Source of the DNA: Mytilus galloprovincialis
Taxonomy: Eukaryota; Mollusca; Bivalvia; Mytilida; Mytilidae
Length of the DNA stretch: 64,000 nucleotides
Direction: 5' to 3'
Assembly: GCF_965363235.1 (NCBI RefSeq)
Contig: NC_134850.1
Coordinates: 29,972,102 to 30,036,101, forward strand
In this document: piece after piece, positions 44,501-53,069 of the stretch
Layout: every line of letters starts with the position of its first letter
Numbering within the stretch: the first letter of the stretch is position 1
Program-made: the position numbers and the translations under genes
Notes under the pieces: generated by a model
Databases searched by the model: none
Told to the model about the DNA's origin: nothing
Seen by the model: only the letters and a program-made list of their open reading frames with translations

Positions 44501-46043
44501 TGGCAATGTTAAATAGAACACTAAAACGATAAAACTACATGACATGACTCCAGTACAAAAAAATGCAATAACATTATAGACAGTGAAAAACATAAATAAA
44601 CATTACAATAGGACATTTCGACATACTAATAGTTATGAAAGGAAGCAGGCTTATAATTTTATACACTATACGTGCGTTTCGTCTACATAAGACTCACCAG
44701 AGACGCTCAGATCAAAATAGTAAAGAAAGCCAAACAAGTACAAAGTTGAAAAGAACTGATGACCCAAATTTACAAAAAGGTTGTGCCAAATACGGCTAAG
44801 GTTAAAAAAAATCTATGTTCTAGCATGTTTTTTATGTCTTATTGTTTTTATGCCCCACCTACGATAGTAGAGGGGCATTATGTTTTCTGGTCTGTGCCTC
44901 CGTCCGTCTGTGCCTCCGTTCGTCCGTTCGTCCGTTCGCTTCAGGTTAAAGTTTTTGGTCAAGGTAGTTTTTGAAGAAGTTGACGTCTAATCAACTTGAA
45001 ACTTAGTATACATGTTCCCTATGATATGATCTTTCTAATTTTAATTCCAAATTAAAGTTTTGACCCCAATTTCACGGTCCACTGAAAATAGAAAATGATA
45101 GTGCGAGTGGGGCATCCGTGTACTTGGGACACATTCTTGTTCTTTAGGGTCATAATTCTGGTATTTTCATCATTTCAGATACACATTAGATAAACTTGAA
45201 AGCCGAAATACAACTTTTGAAATATTCAAAAATATTTTTAGCTGCAAAATGTCACTTCTTCCAGCAGATGTTCTTGCCTCGTTTTGGAAATTTGAAAGCC
45301 TCACTGGAAGGTCAAGGTTAAACAAATGTTACAAACCCAAAAGCTCAAATAATTCAAGAGATTTGGTAAAGAAACGAAAATGTATTCGTTATTTGGAAGA
45401 TATCTGCAATAGATCAAACACCATTCTGATCAAAACCATTCGGATGTCGTTGAATATTTTAATTGATATTTTAAGTGGAATTCCTCATCTCAAAATTGTA
45501 CATCTAGTACGAGATCCAAGGGCGATTTTAAATTCGCGAGATGTTTACTTTTTTGAGAAAAATGCCCCTGTCGATATTACAAGTATTAAAACCTCAGCAT
45601 ACGCATTGTGTGACAGAATGTATAAAGATGTCATTACTAATAATGACAATAATCAAACAAAACAAGGTGCGTTTGTTTTGAAATATGAATGTCTTGCCAC
45701 GGATCCAATGACAGTGACAAAAATGCTATACAATTACTTGAATCTAGTTTATACAGATAGTGTTACAACTTGGCTGCAAAGACATACACAAGGAAATAAA
45801 ACCGAGGAAGGGATAGTTGGTGCGCAAAAGGGAAATTCTTTAAGCATATCAACAAAGTGGATAACTAGATTTTCACAAAATGTGTCTAAACTAATTGACA
45901 AGGAATGTAAAATTTTATACAAAAGTCTTGGATTTTCTGACTTGCAATCAATGTTGCAGCAATTTCGGAAAAACAAATACAAATTGTATGAAGACATGTG
46001 TCATGAATATCGTATACAACTGAATCAAATTCGGTTAATATAA
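35387..46043 (+). CDS. CHST-B: Golgi carbohydrate (GlcNAc/GalNAc 6-O type) sulfotransferase
   Basis: Join 35387..35537, 40722..40862, 41987..42161, 45179..46043 (1332 nt, 443 codons plus stop; intron phases 1, 1, 2; all GT-AG). Seen: a 36-residue cytoplasmic tail, a signal anchor at 37-49 (VVPIMFFVGIIVF), and a stem with an Asn-Asn-Thr glycosylation site. The 5'-phosphosulfate loop is at 108-117 (SYMRSGSTFT), IKTIR follows in the core, and the 3'-phosphate site is at 263-272 (VHLVRDPRAI), followed by LKYECLATDP. These are the PAPS-binding hallmarks of the CHST1/2/3/6 family, so it should sulfate a glycan in the Golgi. The acceptor is unknown. It shares exon structure with CHST-A but is clearly diverged, so the duplication is not recent. 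A family A repeat lies 18 bp after the stop. Confidence 0.88.
35592..35960 (-). repeat. Repeat families D and E, joined copy
   Basis: + strand AACAGTAGTATACCGCTGTT, AACTAAAACCGAGGGAAACG and AACACTAAAATGTAACACAG, followed by CAATGGCCAAATTCCTGACT. It is in CHST-B intron 1. Confidence 0.6.
35970..37180. other. CHST-B intron 1, unassigned part
   Basis: AT-rich intron with no coding signal. A short family A-like 3' phrase (TTGTGAGCCATTGCTCCGTA) is present at about 37140. Confidence 0.4.
37185..37360. repeat. Two facing repeat family B fragments
   Basis: TGAGCGTCACTGATGAGTCT at 37219 (reverse) is followed immediately by ACTACATAAGACTCATCAGT at 37288 (forward), with the CAAAAGTACCAAGATTATAA phrase between. 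This makes an inverted pair. Confidence 0.7.
37456..37757 (+). mobile_element. Hairpin-headed MITE-like element, copy 3
   Basis: A nearly identical palindromic head and tail to copy 1, including GATGACGTCACGGTCACATG and CAGCCAATCAGAAGACG. It is in CHST-B intron 1, same orientation as the gene. Confidence 0.8.
37865..38040 (+). repeat. Repeat family A, diverged partial copy
   Basis: ATACCATATATTCGACTATA, AAGGTACCGACATAAAAAAT and AACAACTCAACTTCTTGATT fit the middle and 3' blocks of the family. Confidence 0.5.
38050..39120. other. CHST-B intron 1, unassigned part
   Basis: AT-rich. A short family B scrap (AATAGTTATCAAAAGTATCA) is present at about 38504. I see no exon signal that fits the gene. 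Confidence 0.35.
39122..39320 (+). repeat. Repeat family C copy
   Basis: CTGATCTGCTTACCCTTCTG, TGGGTTCGTGTTGCTTAGTC and CGATCTATGAGTTTGACCGT. Confidence 0.7.
39940..40400 (-). repeat. Repeat family G copy with a short open frame
   Basis: Minus-strand GGGATCGCCTGTATCCCTGC and GCAGGATAAACTAGAAACAA match a block at 51480-51570 on the + strand. Further matching sequence (TTCGTGCACTATAGCATCAT) makes it a dispersed element. A 79-codon minus frame (HSRVCPLLEKNLVDYARLCD) at 40159-40398 has natural-looking protein composition and may be a remnant of its coding part. The family is unknown. Confidence 0.5.
40457..40645 (+). repeat. SINE-like repeat family A, 77 bp upstream of CHST-B exon 2
   Basis: The best-preserved copy: GAAGATGTGGTATGATTGCC, AATGAGACAACTCTCCACAA, ATTATAGGTCACCATACGGC, GTCAGCTATAAAAGGCCCCG, then ACGGCCTTATTTATT. 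Confidence 0.8.
40722..40862 (+). CDS. CHST-B exon 2 (stem)
   Basis: 141 nt after TTTATTGTTTGCAG, before GTTTGT; phase 1 in and out. It encodes TLLHEYKKTFQVVHDYLNSK and a polar, Asn-rich stretch. Confidence 0.75.
41180..41770 (+). repeat. Degenerate tandem repeat, about 3 units of 150-200 bp
   Basis: The phrases GAGAAACGGACATAACATAA, GAGAAACCGACATAGCCACC and GAGAAACGGACTTAACCACG recur, each near CACCAAAT(A/T)A and AAGGTCATGGTCAGAGTAAC-like (or GAGGTCATGTGAACC) sequence. I recall similar GAAACGGAC/AGGTCA arrays in bivalve introns. It is in CHST-B intron 2. Confidence 0.6.
41987..42161 (+). CDS. CHST-B exon 3 (PAPS 5'-phosphosulfate loop)
   Basis: 175 nt after TTTGTTTTTTGTATAG, before GTGAAT. 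It encodes KIIIASYMRSGSTFTSELIQ and FVFEPFHGIYHQ. Phase 1 in, 2 out, as in CHST-A. Confidence 0.88.
42357..42735 (+). repeat. Repeat family B, fullest copy
   Basis: From AAACTCATCTTAAATACAAG and CAACAGACTCATCAGGGACG through GCCAAATACAGCTTAGG and TCAGCGCAAAAGTGCTGACT to GAAGTGGTATCGACCCCGTA. It shows that the short copies are truncations of a unit of at least 370 bp. Confidence 0.7.
43404..43847 (-). CDS. Hydrophobic 147-codon open frame (unassigned)
   Basis: An intronless frame inside CHST-B intron 3 on the opposite strand. The product has three candidate membrane segments at about residues 9-27 (ILFPLLLLSRFLLQAISIV), 41-57 (YFSIGALSMKIFIMLYF) and 80-96 (LEYVFCTLIYIFVWVIN), then a polar tail. 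It is long for chance in AT-rich DNA. Composition is mixed rather than homopolymeric. An in-frame stop lies 12 nt upstream of the ATG, so the start is not extended. It could be a remnant of a multi-pass membrane protein gene or a chance frame. No family is assigned. Confidence 0.3.
   Translation of the reverse strand: MIKLYHGKILFPLLLLSRFLLQAISIVSSSTNVSEYVTYKYFSIGALSMKIFIMLYFSNGGRAQYKSCLLPMPVNLIVRLEYVFCTLIYIFVWVINTINNKKNSFRVESFGWYIQKPNLSMCRSPRSMSISHYGHSPTFNTRTYVMT
43850..44380. other. CHST-B intron 3, unassigned part
   Basis: AT-rich. Nothing structured or coding is recognised. Confidence 0.4.
44385..44560 (-). repeat. Repeat family E copy
   Basis: + strand CAGAAACGAACTATAAGATA, CAGACTTGGTACACGACATT and AACCTGGTTTTGTGGCTAGC. 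Confidence 0.6.
44630..44800 (+). repeat. Repeat family B copy
   Basis: CGTGCGTTTCGTCTACATAA, GACTCACCAGAGACGCTCAG and CAAATACGGCTAAGG. Confidence 0.7.
44848..45144 (+). mobile_element. GGGGCAT-family repeat, copy 2
   Basis: ATGCCCCACCTACGATAGTA, GAGGGGCATTATGTTTTCTG, then CGTCCGT-rich sequence, CATGTTCCCTATGATATGAT, AGTGGGGCATCCGTGTACTT and GGACACATTCTTGTT. It ends about 35 bp before CHST-B exon 4. The 5' end carries a small inverted repeat (GCCCC..GGGGC). Confidence 0.75.
45179..46043 (+). CDS. CHST-B exon 4 (sulfotransferase core, stop)
   Basis: It follows TTTTCATCATTTCAG. It encodes residues 156-443 with NTILIKTIRMS, IVHLVRDPRAILNSR, FVLKYECLATDP and LIDKECKILYKSLGF. Confidence 0.9.
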
Positions 46044-46060
46044 TTCATATATAGATATAG

Positions 46061-46315
46061 GAAGATGTGGTGTGAGTGCCAATGAGACAACTCTACATTC
46101 AAATAACAATTTATAAAAATAAACCGTTATAGGTCAATGTACGGCCTTCAACGCAGAGCATTGGCTCACACCGAACAAAAAGCTATAAAGGGCCCCAAAA
46201 TTACTAGTGTAAAACCATTCAAACGGGAAAACCAACGGTCTAATCTATATAAAAAACGAGACTGACGAGAAACACGTATAAATTAAATAAACAAACGATA
46301 ACTACTGTACATCAG
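46061..46315 (+). repeat. SINE-like repeat family A in the CHST-B 3' region
   Basis: GAAGATGTGGTGTGAGTGCC, AATGAGACAACTCTACATTC, GTCAATGTACGGCCTTCAAC, CACACCGAACAAAAAGCTAT and AAACAAACGATAACTACTGT. It is probably transcribed as 3' UTR. Confidence 0.75.
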
Positions 46316-46400
46316 ATTATATTTATAGTGTTGTAACTGAAAATTAAATTATTCATTTATTTTGAATGAGAAAAAGTATAAAATATTTATATTCATATTG

Positions 46401-46406
46401 AATAAA
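46401..46406 (+). promoter_or_regulatory. Candidate CHST-B poly(A) signal
   Basis: The first canonical AATAAA after the family A repeat, 358 nt past the stop codon. Confidence 0.4.
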
Positions 46407-46639
46407 CATAAAATTGTATTTTAACATGTTATATATGTTCTACTTAATGTACAATGTTGACAAATATCATAATTTAATAAATATATTTATAAGTCTTAAA
46501 ATTGTGAATCGATATTTGAATAAAAGATAAAAAAAAGATATACGATAGAAGAAGATAAAATGAAATGTTTCGGCACAACAAATGGAATTCACAAGTGTTA
46601 GTCCTTTTCGAAATTTGATAAAACAATTCTACGTATAAA

Positions 46640-47000
46640 TAAAGGCAACAGAGGTTTACTGCTGTTCAATAGTCATAAATCGATAAGGCGAAAACAAATC
46701 CGGATCGCCAACTATCGGAGAAAACTACGGAACAACAGAAATACTGTACTGCAAGCATAATATACGCCATCTTATATAGAAACGGACTATTTGATAATAA
46801 ATGCCATATTCCGGACTTGGTACAGGACATTTTAAAAAAAAACATTATAAATTGAACCTGGTTGTATGGCTAGCCAAACATCCCGCTTATATGGCAGTGT
46901 TAACAATATTGTCCGAATGAGAACATTACGTGATAGTAACACAGTACAAATAAACGGAAGAACACTTAGGACAGAGAAATACACAAATAAATAATATAAA
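46640..47000 (-). repeat. Repeat families D and E, joined copy
   Basis: + strand AGGCAACAGAGGTTTACTGC, CAAATCCGGATCGCCAACTA, CGGACTTGGTACAGGACATT and AACCTGGTTGTATGGCTAGC. Confidence 0.6.
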
Positions 47001-47099
47001 ACAACATGTAAACAAAAGGTTGGTTGACAATGGACACTTCCCATGCATTTACGACAGTCAGTACACCAGTCACACGGATGTATCAGCGCCACAAAAAGT

Positions 47100-47690
47100 G
47101 ACATATTTTTTGTGACGTTTATATTATCACATGTAATTTTTCTATAGTTAGAAATATTGGTTTTATTATAGACAAGTACAAGAATAATAGAAGTGACTGG
47201 GCTCGTTATTGTGTTATTTTATTAATTTTGTAAACAGGACAAGAATATTAAAATTGAAATGTGTTCATAATGGCATTATTATTTATATTTCACTCGAACT
47301 AATTCGTGGTCAGCATCTGTAGCAAGTTGCCACATCTCGGCCGAGAGTAGCGGATTCACTACGGGATTGCCGATTGTATCCGTAGAAATTCTTTCTAAGC
47401 ACAACAGTCCATCCCCCCTAATGGTAAAATACTTGCTCTTTTGCAATTTTAAAATGCTGTTATAAGTATTTATTTATTTAACGGACTAGGAAATTCAGCT
47501 TGTATTCATACAGATGGAAAATTGCGAACAAATGAACCTTAGTTTACTTTTTCGCAACAGCTGATACTGACAATGACGACTGTCCCAATCACTGCATGTA
47601 CACTGCAGGGCTTACCACAAACAAATGCAATGCTATATCAACTTCTTGTGAAGGAATGAGGTTCATATAATGATCGATAAATTTGGTAGA
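47100..47690. other. Unassigned intergenic stretch
   Basis: No gene is supported. 47300-47420 is less AT-rich (GTTGCCACATCTCGGCCGAG) and looks like part of a repeat with no second copy here. Confidence 0.35.
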
Positions 47691-47702
47691 CGAAACGCAC
47701 GT

Positions 47703-47900
47703 TTCAACTACAGGTTTTCAACTACAGGTTTTCAACTTCTTACTTGTATTGCAAGTTGTCAACTACTTACACTTATTGCAAGATTCAAACTACTATAACA
47801 CGTATTTCAGGTTTTCAACTACTTACACTTATTGCAAGATTCCAACTACTACAACACGTATTCCAGGTTATTAACTGATTACACGTATTGTAGGATCTCA
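47703..47900 (+). repeat. Short tandem array (about 28-bp and 50-bp periods)
   Basis: TTTTCAACTACAGG, CAACTACTTACACTTATTGC AAGATT and ACTAC(T/A)ACAACACGTATT(T/C)CAGG alternate. It makes a nested imperfect array. Confidence 0.7.
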
Positions 47901-47962
47901 ACACAGAGGTCTTCACATCTATACATCTTTATTTTCCGTATATATATATAATTCCACTTGCC

Positions 47963-49110
47963 ATAAATATACTGAAAATGTTACTGTGCTTATCTGAAGT
48001 ATTTTTTTTTATCTTTATAAAAACAAGTGGACTCAAATAAATTGTTTGGATTTTGTCATTTCTTGACCTTTTATACCTATTCAGTACGCTTCATATACAG
48101 GACATATGCGTTTTAACAATACTTCCTCCTATTTTATCAGGGGTTTTCCGTGCTGAAATCAACACTACATTAGTTATATAGTCACCATTACGAATAAGTT
48201 AACCGATATGATGTGTCTGTGTCAAACTCATTCCTACTGACATGTTTTCCCAATATTGCTGCTGTGTAAATTTACCGATTGTTTGTTATTCCCGATCTTG
48301 ACATCTCGACAGAGTGTGGATTCGAATGGTAATGAAGTATGTATAATAAATATTTTACCTTGTCGACACACCCGGTAACGCCCTTTGCGAGGTTTATTAG
48401 ATTCCTTCATATTTTACATTTTATCTAGAATTTAAACATCGGTTAATTATTGGATTCTTAATTTTCTCAATGACAAATGTTTATTGTTCTGACATATCTT
48501 CTCGCTGTTATTTTTTGTCCATAAATATACTGAAAATGTTACTGTGCTTATATGAAGGATTTTTTTTTTTTTTTTTTTTTTATCTTTTTAAAAACAAATG
48601 GACTCAAATAAATTGTTTGGATTTTGTCATTTCTTGGCCTTTTATACCTATTCAGTACGCTTCATATACAGGACATATGCGTTTTAACAATACTTCTCCT
48701 ATTTTATCAGGGGTTTTCCGTGCTGAAATCGACACTACATTAGTTATATAGTCACCATCACGAATAAGTTAACCGATATGATGTGTCTGTGTCAAACTCA
48801 TTCCTACTGACATTTCCTACTGACATGTTTTCCCAATATTCTCAAAAGTCTGCTGCTGTGTAAATTTACCGATTGTTTGTTATTCCCGATCTTGACATTT
48901 TGACAGAGTGTGGCTTCGAATGGTAATGAAGAATGTATAATAAACCTTTTACCTTGTCCACGCACCTGGTAACGACCTTTGCGAGGTTTATAAGATTCCT
49001 TCATATTTTACATTTATCTAGAATTTAAACATCGGTTAATTATTGGTTTCTTAATTTTCTCAATGAAAAATGTTTATTGTTCTGACATGTCTTCTCGCTG
49101 TTATTTTTTT
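47963..49110 (+). repeat. Two-copy tandem duplication, unit about 555-590 bp
   Basis: CATAAATATACTGAAAATGT begins both copies (47963 and 48519). Both run through GTATTTTTTTT..ATCTTT, AGTACGCTTCATATACAGGA, TCAGGGGTTTTCCGTGCTGA, GATATGATGTGTCTGTGTCA and ACATCGGTTAATTATTGG to CTTCTCGCTGTTATTTTTT. Identity is high, so the event is recent. The second copy has a longer T tract and small internal duplications (ATTCCTACTGACATTTCCTA). Confidence 0.9.
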
Positions 49111-49224
49111 TTTATATAGTGATTAAAACAATGTTTACTGATGTCCACAACTTTTTGACGTTTGTACCTTTTGATTCTGATTATTTTTCTATGGGACTTG
49201 TCATACAATTGATAAGTTTAGTTA

Positions 49225-49400
49225 GCTATAAAACAAGGTTTAATCCACCGTTTTTTTTATATATGGAAATGCATATACCAAGTCAAGAATACGACAGTAA
49301 CTGTTATTTTCTGTTCGTTTGATGGGTTTGGGCTTTTCATATTGCAATTTGTTAAGGGACGTTCTGTTTTGAATGTTTCTCGGAGTATTTTACTATTTAC
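49225..49400 (+). repeat. Repeat family E copy
   Basis: AAACAAGGTTTAATCCACCG, ACCAAGTCAAGAATACGACA, GTTCGTTTGATGGGTTTGGG and TGTTTCTCGGAGTATTT. Confidence 0.65.
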
Positions 49401-49420
49401 TCAAGTCTAAAGATAGATTA

Positions 49421-51191
49421 AACAAATTCCCACTACCCCCTACAGAATCCTCTAGTTTAATCCATGAAGTACCAGTGAAAACAAATTCCCACTACCCCCT
49501 ACAGAATCCTCTAGTTTAATCCATGTAGTACCAGTGAAAACAAAGTCCCACTACCCCTACAGAATCCTCTAGTTTAATCCATGTAGTACCAGTGAAAACA
49601 AATTCCCACTACCCCTACAGAATCCTCTAGTTTAATCCATGTAGTACTAGTGAAAACAAATTCCCACTACCCCCTACAGAATCCTCTAGTTTAATCCATG
49701 TAGTACCAGTGAAAACAAAGTCCCTCTACCCCTACAGAATCCTCTAGTTTAATCCATGTAGTACCAGTGAAAACAAAGTCCCACTACCCCTACAGAATCC
49801 TCTAGTTTAAATATGTAGTACCAGTGAAAACCAATTCCCACTACCCCCTACAGAATCCTTTAGTTTAATCCATGTAGTACCAGTGAAAACAAATTCCCAC
49901 TACCCCCTACAGAATCCTCTAGTTTAATCCATGTAGTACCAGTGAAAACAAATTCCCACTACCCCCTACAGAATCCTCTAGTTTAATCCATGTAGTACCA
50001 GTGAAAACATGGTCCCACTACCCCCTACAGAATCCTTTAGTTTAATCCATGAAGTACCAGTGAAAACAAAGTCCCACTACCCCCTACAGAATCCTAGTTT
50101 AATCCACGTAGCACCAGTGAAAACAAATTCCCACTAACCCCTACAGAATCCTCTAGTTTAATCCATGTAGTACCAGTGAAAACAAATTCCCACTACCCCT
50201 ACAGAATCCTCTAGTTTAATCCATGTAGTACCAGTGAAAACAAAGTCCCACTACCCCTACAGAATCCTCTAGTTTAATCCATGTAGTACCAGTGAAAACA
50301 AATTCCCACTACCCCTACAGAATTCTCTAGTTTAATCCATGAAGTACCAGTGAAAACAAATTCCCACTACCCCTACAGAATCCTCTAGTTTAATCCATGT
50401 AGTACCAGTGAAAACAAAGTCCCACTACAGAATCCTTTAGTTTAATCCATGTAGTACCAGTGAAAACAAATTCCCACTCCCCCCTACAGAATCCTCTAGT
50501 TTAATCCATGTAGTACCAGTGAAAACAAATTCCCACTAACCCCTACAGAATCCTCTAGTTTAATCCATGTAGTACCAGTGAAAACAAAGTCCCACTACCC
50601 CTACAGAATCCACTAGTTTAATCCATGTAGTACCAGTAAAAACAAAGTCCCACTACCCCTACAGAATCCTCTAGTTTAATCCATGTAGTACCAGTGAAAA
50701 CAAAGTCCCACTACCCCCTACAGAATCCTCTAGTTTAATCCATGTAGTACCAGTGAAAACAAATTCCCACTAACCCCCACAGAATCCTCTGGTTTAATCC
50801 ATGTAGTACCAGTGAAAACAAAGTCCCACTACCCCCTACAGAATCCTCTAGTTTAATCCATGTAGTACCAGTGAAAACAAATTCCCACTTACCCCTACAG
50901 AATCCTCTAGTTTAATCCATGTAGTACCAGTGAAAACAAATTCCCACTAACCCCTACAGAATCCTCTAGTTTAATCCATGTAGTACCAGTGAAAACAAAT
51001 TCCCACTACCCCTACAGAATCCTCTAGTTTAATCCATGTAGTACCAGTAAAAATAAAGTCCCACTACCCCTACAGAATCCTCCAGTTTAATCCATGTAGA
51101 ACCAGTGACAACAAATTCCCACTACCCCCTACAGAATCCTCTAGTTAAATCCATGTAGTACCAGTGAAAAACAAATTCCCACTACCCCCTA
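49421..51191 (+). repeat. 59-bp minisatellite, about 30 units
   Basis: The unit is AACAAATTCCCACTACCCCC, TACAGAATCCTCTAGTTTAA, TCCATGTAGTACCAGTGAA (58 or 59 bp depending on a C run of 4 or 5). Two main variants, AAATTCCC and AAAGTCCC, are interspersed. Identity between units is very high across 1.77 kb, so the array is young or homogenised. It has no unique spacers and no continuous reading frame. Confidence 0.95.
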
Positions 51192-51271
51192 TTTTTCTGT
51201 TCATATTTTTATTACATTTAGTTTTAACTAGCCATTTATGAAAATCTTATAAAATCCTTGTTATTTTTTTA

Positions 51272-51406
51272 GTGTTTGAAAGAAAACTGTGCCAATGTTA
51301 AATGTATGAACATCTATGAATGTCAATACTATAAAAGTGATGAATCACACAAAATGAGAGAACATAAATTAAAAAAAACAGTGCCACAAAAGTATAAAGG
51401 AAATTA
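51272..51406 (+). CDS. Candidate terminal exon, 44 codons (unassigned)
   Basis: After a T-rich acceptor (CCTTGTTATTTTTTTAG) a frame opens CLKENCANVKCMNIYECQYY and runs to a TAA, with a lysine-rich end (KLKKTVPQKYKGN). Four cysteines in the first 17 residues suggest a secreted or extracellular module. A stop overlaps the acceptor, so the frame exists only if spliced. No upstream partner exon was found. This may be the last exon of a + strand gene or coincidence. Confidence 0.25.
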
Positions 51407-51419
51407 AGACAACTTTTGG

Positions 51420-51700
51420 TGTATGACCTTCACCTTAAATGTTCGTCAAGTTTGTGAGACTTTGTGATGTCATTTACCAGGGAATCGCCTGTATCCCTGC
51501 TCTATTAAAGTTCATCAAGTGCCTATGTGATTGTTATTATGCAGGATAAACTAGAAATAACATTTGTTCAGTAAACACTTACTCACAATTCCCTAATGAA
51601 AGCAGTGCTGAATCTCAATTATATGATTTAATTTGTGGAATAATTCGTGCATTATAGCATTATTTTTTTTCCAAACAATCGCTCAACAAAGGAAAGGAAA
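51420..51700 (+). repeat. Repeat family G copy
   Basis: GGAATCGCCTGTATCCCTGC, TATGCAGGATAAACTAGAAA and TAATTCGTGCATTATAGCAT match 39940-40400 (minus). Confidence 0.6.
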
Positions 51701-52430
51701 AGAAGACGCCCCAAACACATGAATCTTGTTCACTAAAACCAAATTGAGACGAAAATACAACGACCTTAAAGGTTGTCTTGTTTTCATACACATTTGCAGT
51801 TCATGTACAACAAATCTCATAGTTGACCACTTTTATTAACAGTAAAATATATCACAATATTGAATATGTCACATGTAAATAACAATAAAATGTAGACAGC
51901 TAGTGTAAACTAATGGGACTGTGTATTACACTGATGCATCAAAAGATGTTCTGAGGTTAGTGGAAACCATCAAAGTTCTGATGGAAGATATTTTTTGGAC
52001 AATCAAAATTGGAAAATAAAGTGTCTACTTTAGTTTTTCTTATTGAGGCCACCATTTAAATTCTTTTTTGATGATGTATACCCATTCCTTGTATATCTAG
52101 GTAGGAAGGTAGGTAGAGTTTATATTCTTTTTAGACCAACAATATAATTATTATTTTTCACAAGAAAACAACGTTTTATCAGGAAAAAATCTTTAAAAAA
52201 AAACCATTTGAAATGATTAATGCTATAAAATTTTATGGTAGACTCTTCTTAGGTGGGTAGGTAGACAACATCAAATAATTAAAATTCAATTTTTGGCCTG
52301 ATCCTCATAAAAAAAAAAGGCTTCAATAACAGAAATCCATGTAACATTATAACAAAATACTTATGAAAATACTTTATATACATAAAAATAACTTTATATG
52401 CATGACAAATTATTTTCCCCGAATAACTAT
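51701..52430. other. Unassigned AT-rich stretch
   Basis: No gene is supported. Two TAGGTAGG-type phrases (52101 and 52252) precede similar T-rich text. Confidence 0.35.
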
Positions 52431-52711
52431 TTAAGGTGGTTTCCAACACTTTCTCTAAAATTAATTTGGCTCATTTAATTTTCATAAAATTTTGACAAAG
52501 TATTTACTTTGACCCTTTAACAAAAATATAAAAATTTTGAAAATTTTGAACCAACCATTTTATCAGAAAAATTACACTGGTTATATAGCAGTTTGACAAA
52601 CACCAATTTTGATCACTGAGAAGTTTAATATTCCCTTTACAACACAACGTAACTAAAACTTTTATAAGACTTTACAGAGTTATCTCCCTGTAGTGTTAGC
52701 TACCACCTTAA
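52431..52711 (-). mobile_element. TTAA-flanked MITE, copy 2
   Basis: TTAA at 52431-52434 and 52708-52711 flank 273 bp. GGTGGTTTCCAACACTTT and CAGAGTTATCTCCCTGTAGT with GCTACCACC mark the two ends. The internal sequence is the reverse complement of copy 1, with about the same length. Confidence 0.75.
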
Positions 52712-53012
52712 TGTACTTACAATTGTAAAATGATATTGAACATGTGAAAATGAATGATCTCGGGGGATAAAAACACTTAAAACTCTTAAATTAATGAAAT
52801 GATTAAAGCTGGTAAAACTTTAAAATGAATGAATAATTCTCCACTCCTTCATCAAATCTGCACTTCCATGTCTGATAGCTCATCTTGCACCTAATATATA
52901 TATAATAAATCTATATTCTTTTAAACTTAAAAAATATACATAAATGCCTTTAAAGACCAAAAAAAAAATAATATTCTATTCTCATTGTCTATTTTTTCTC
53001 TTTTACAGCACA

Positions 53013-53018
53013 TTTATT
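53013..53018 (-). promoter_or_regulatory. SFT2D3: Candidate SFT2D3 poly(A) signal
   Basis: AATAAA on the minus strand, about 380 nt past the stop codon, followed by GTGCTGTAAAAG. Confidence 0.45.
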
Positions 53019-53069
53019 ACTTAACAAATCAGAATTCCACTGATTCAGAATAGTTTTCAACAATTTATG

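Noticed and set aside
44759-44974. 71-codon + frame
   Set aside because: It spans the end of a family B copy and the GGGGCAT-family repeat.
49421-51191. CRISPR-like array appearance of the 59-bp repeat
   Set aside because: Units are contiguous with no unique spacers, and the genome is eukaryotic with spliced genes; it is a minisatellite.
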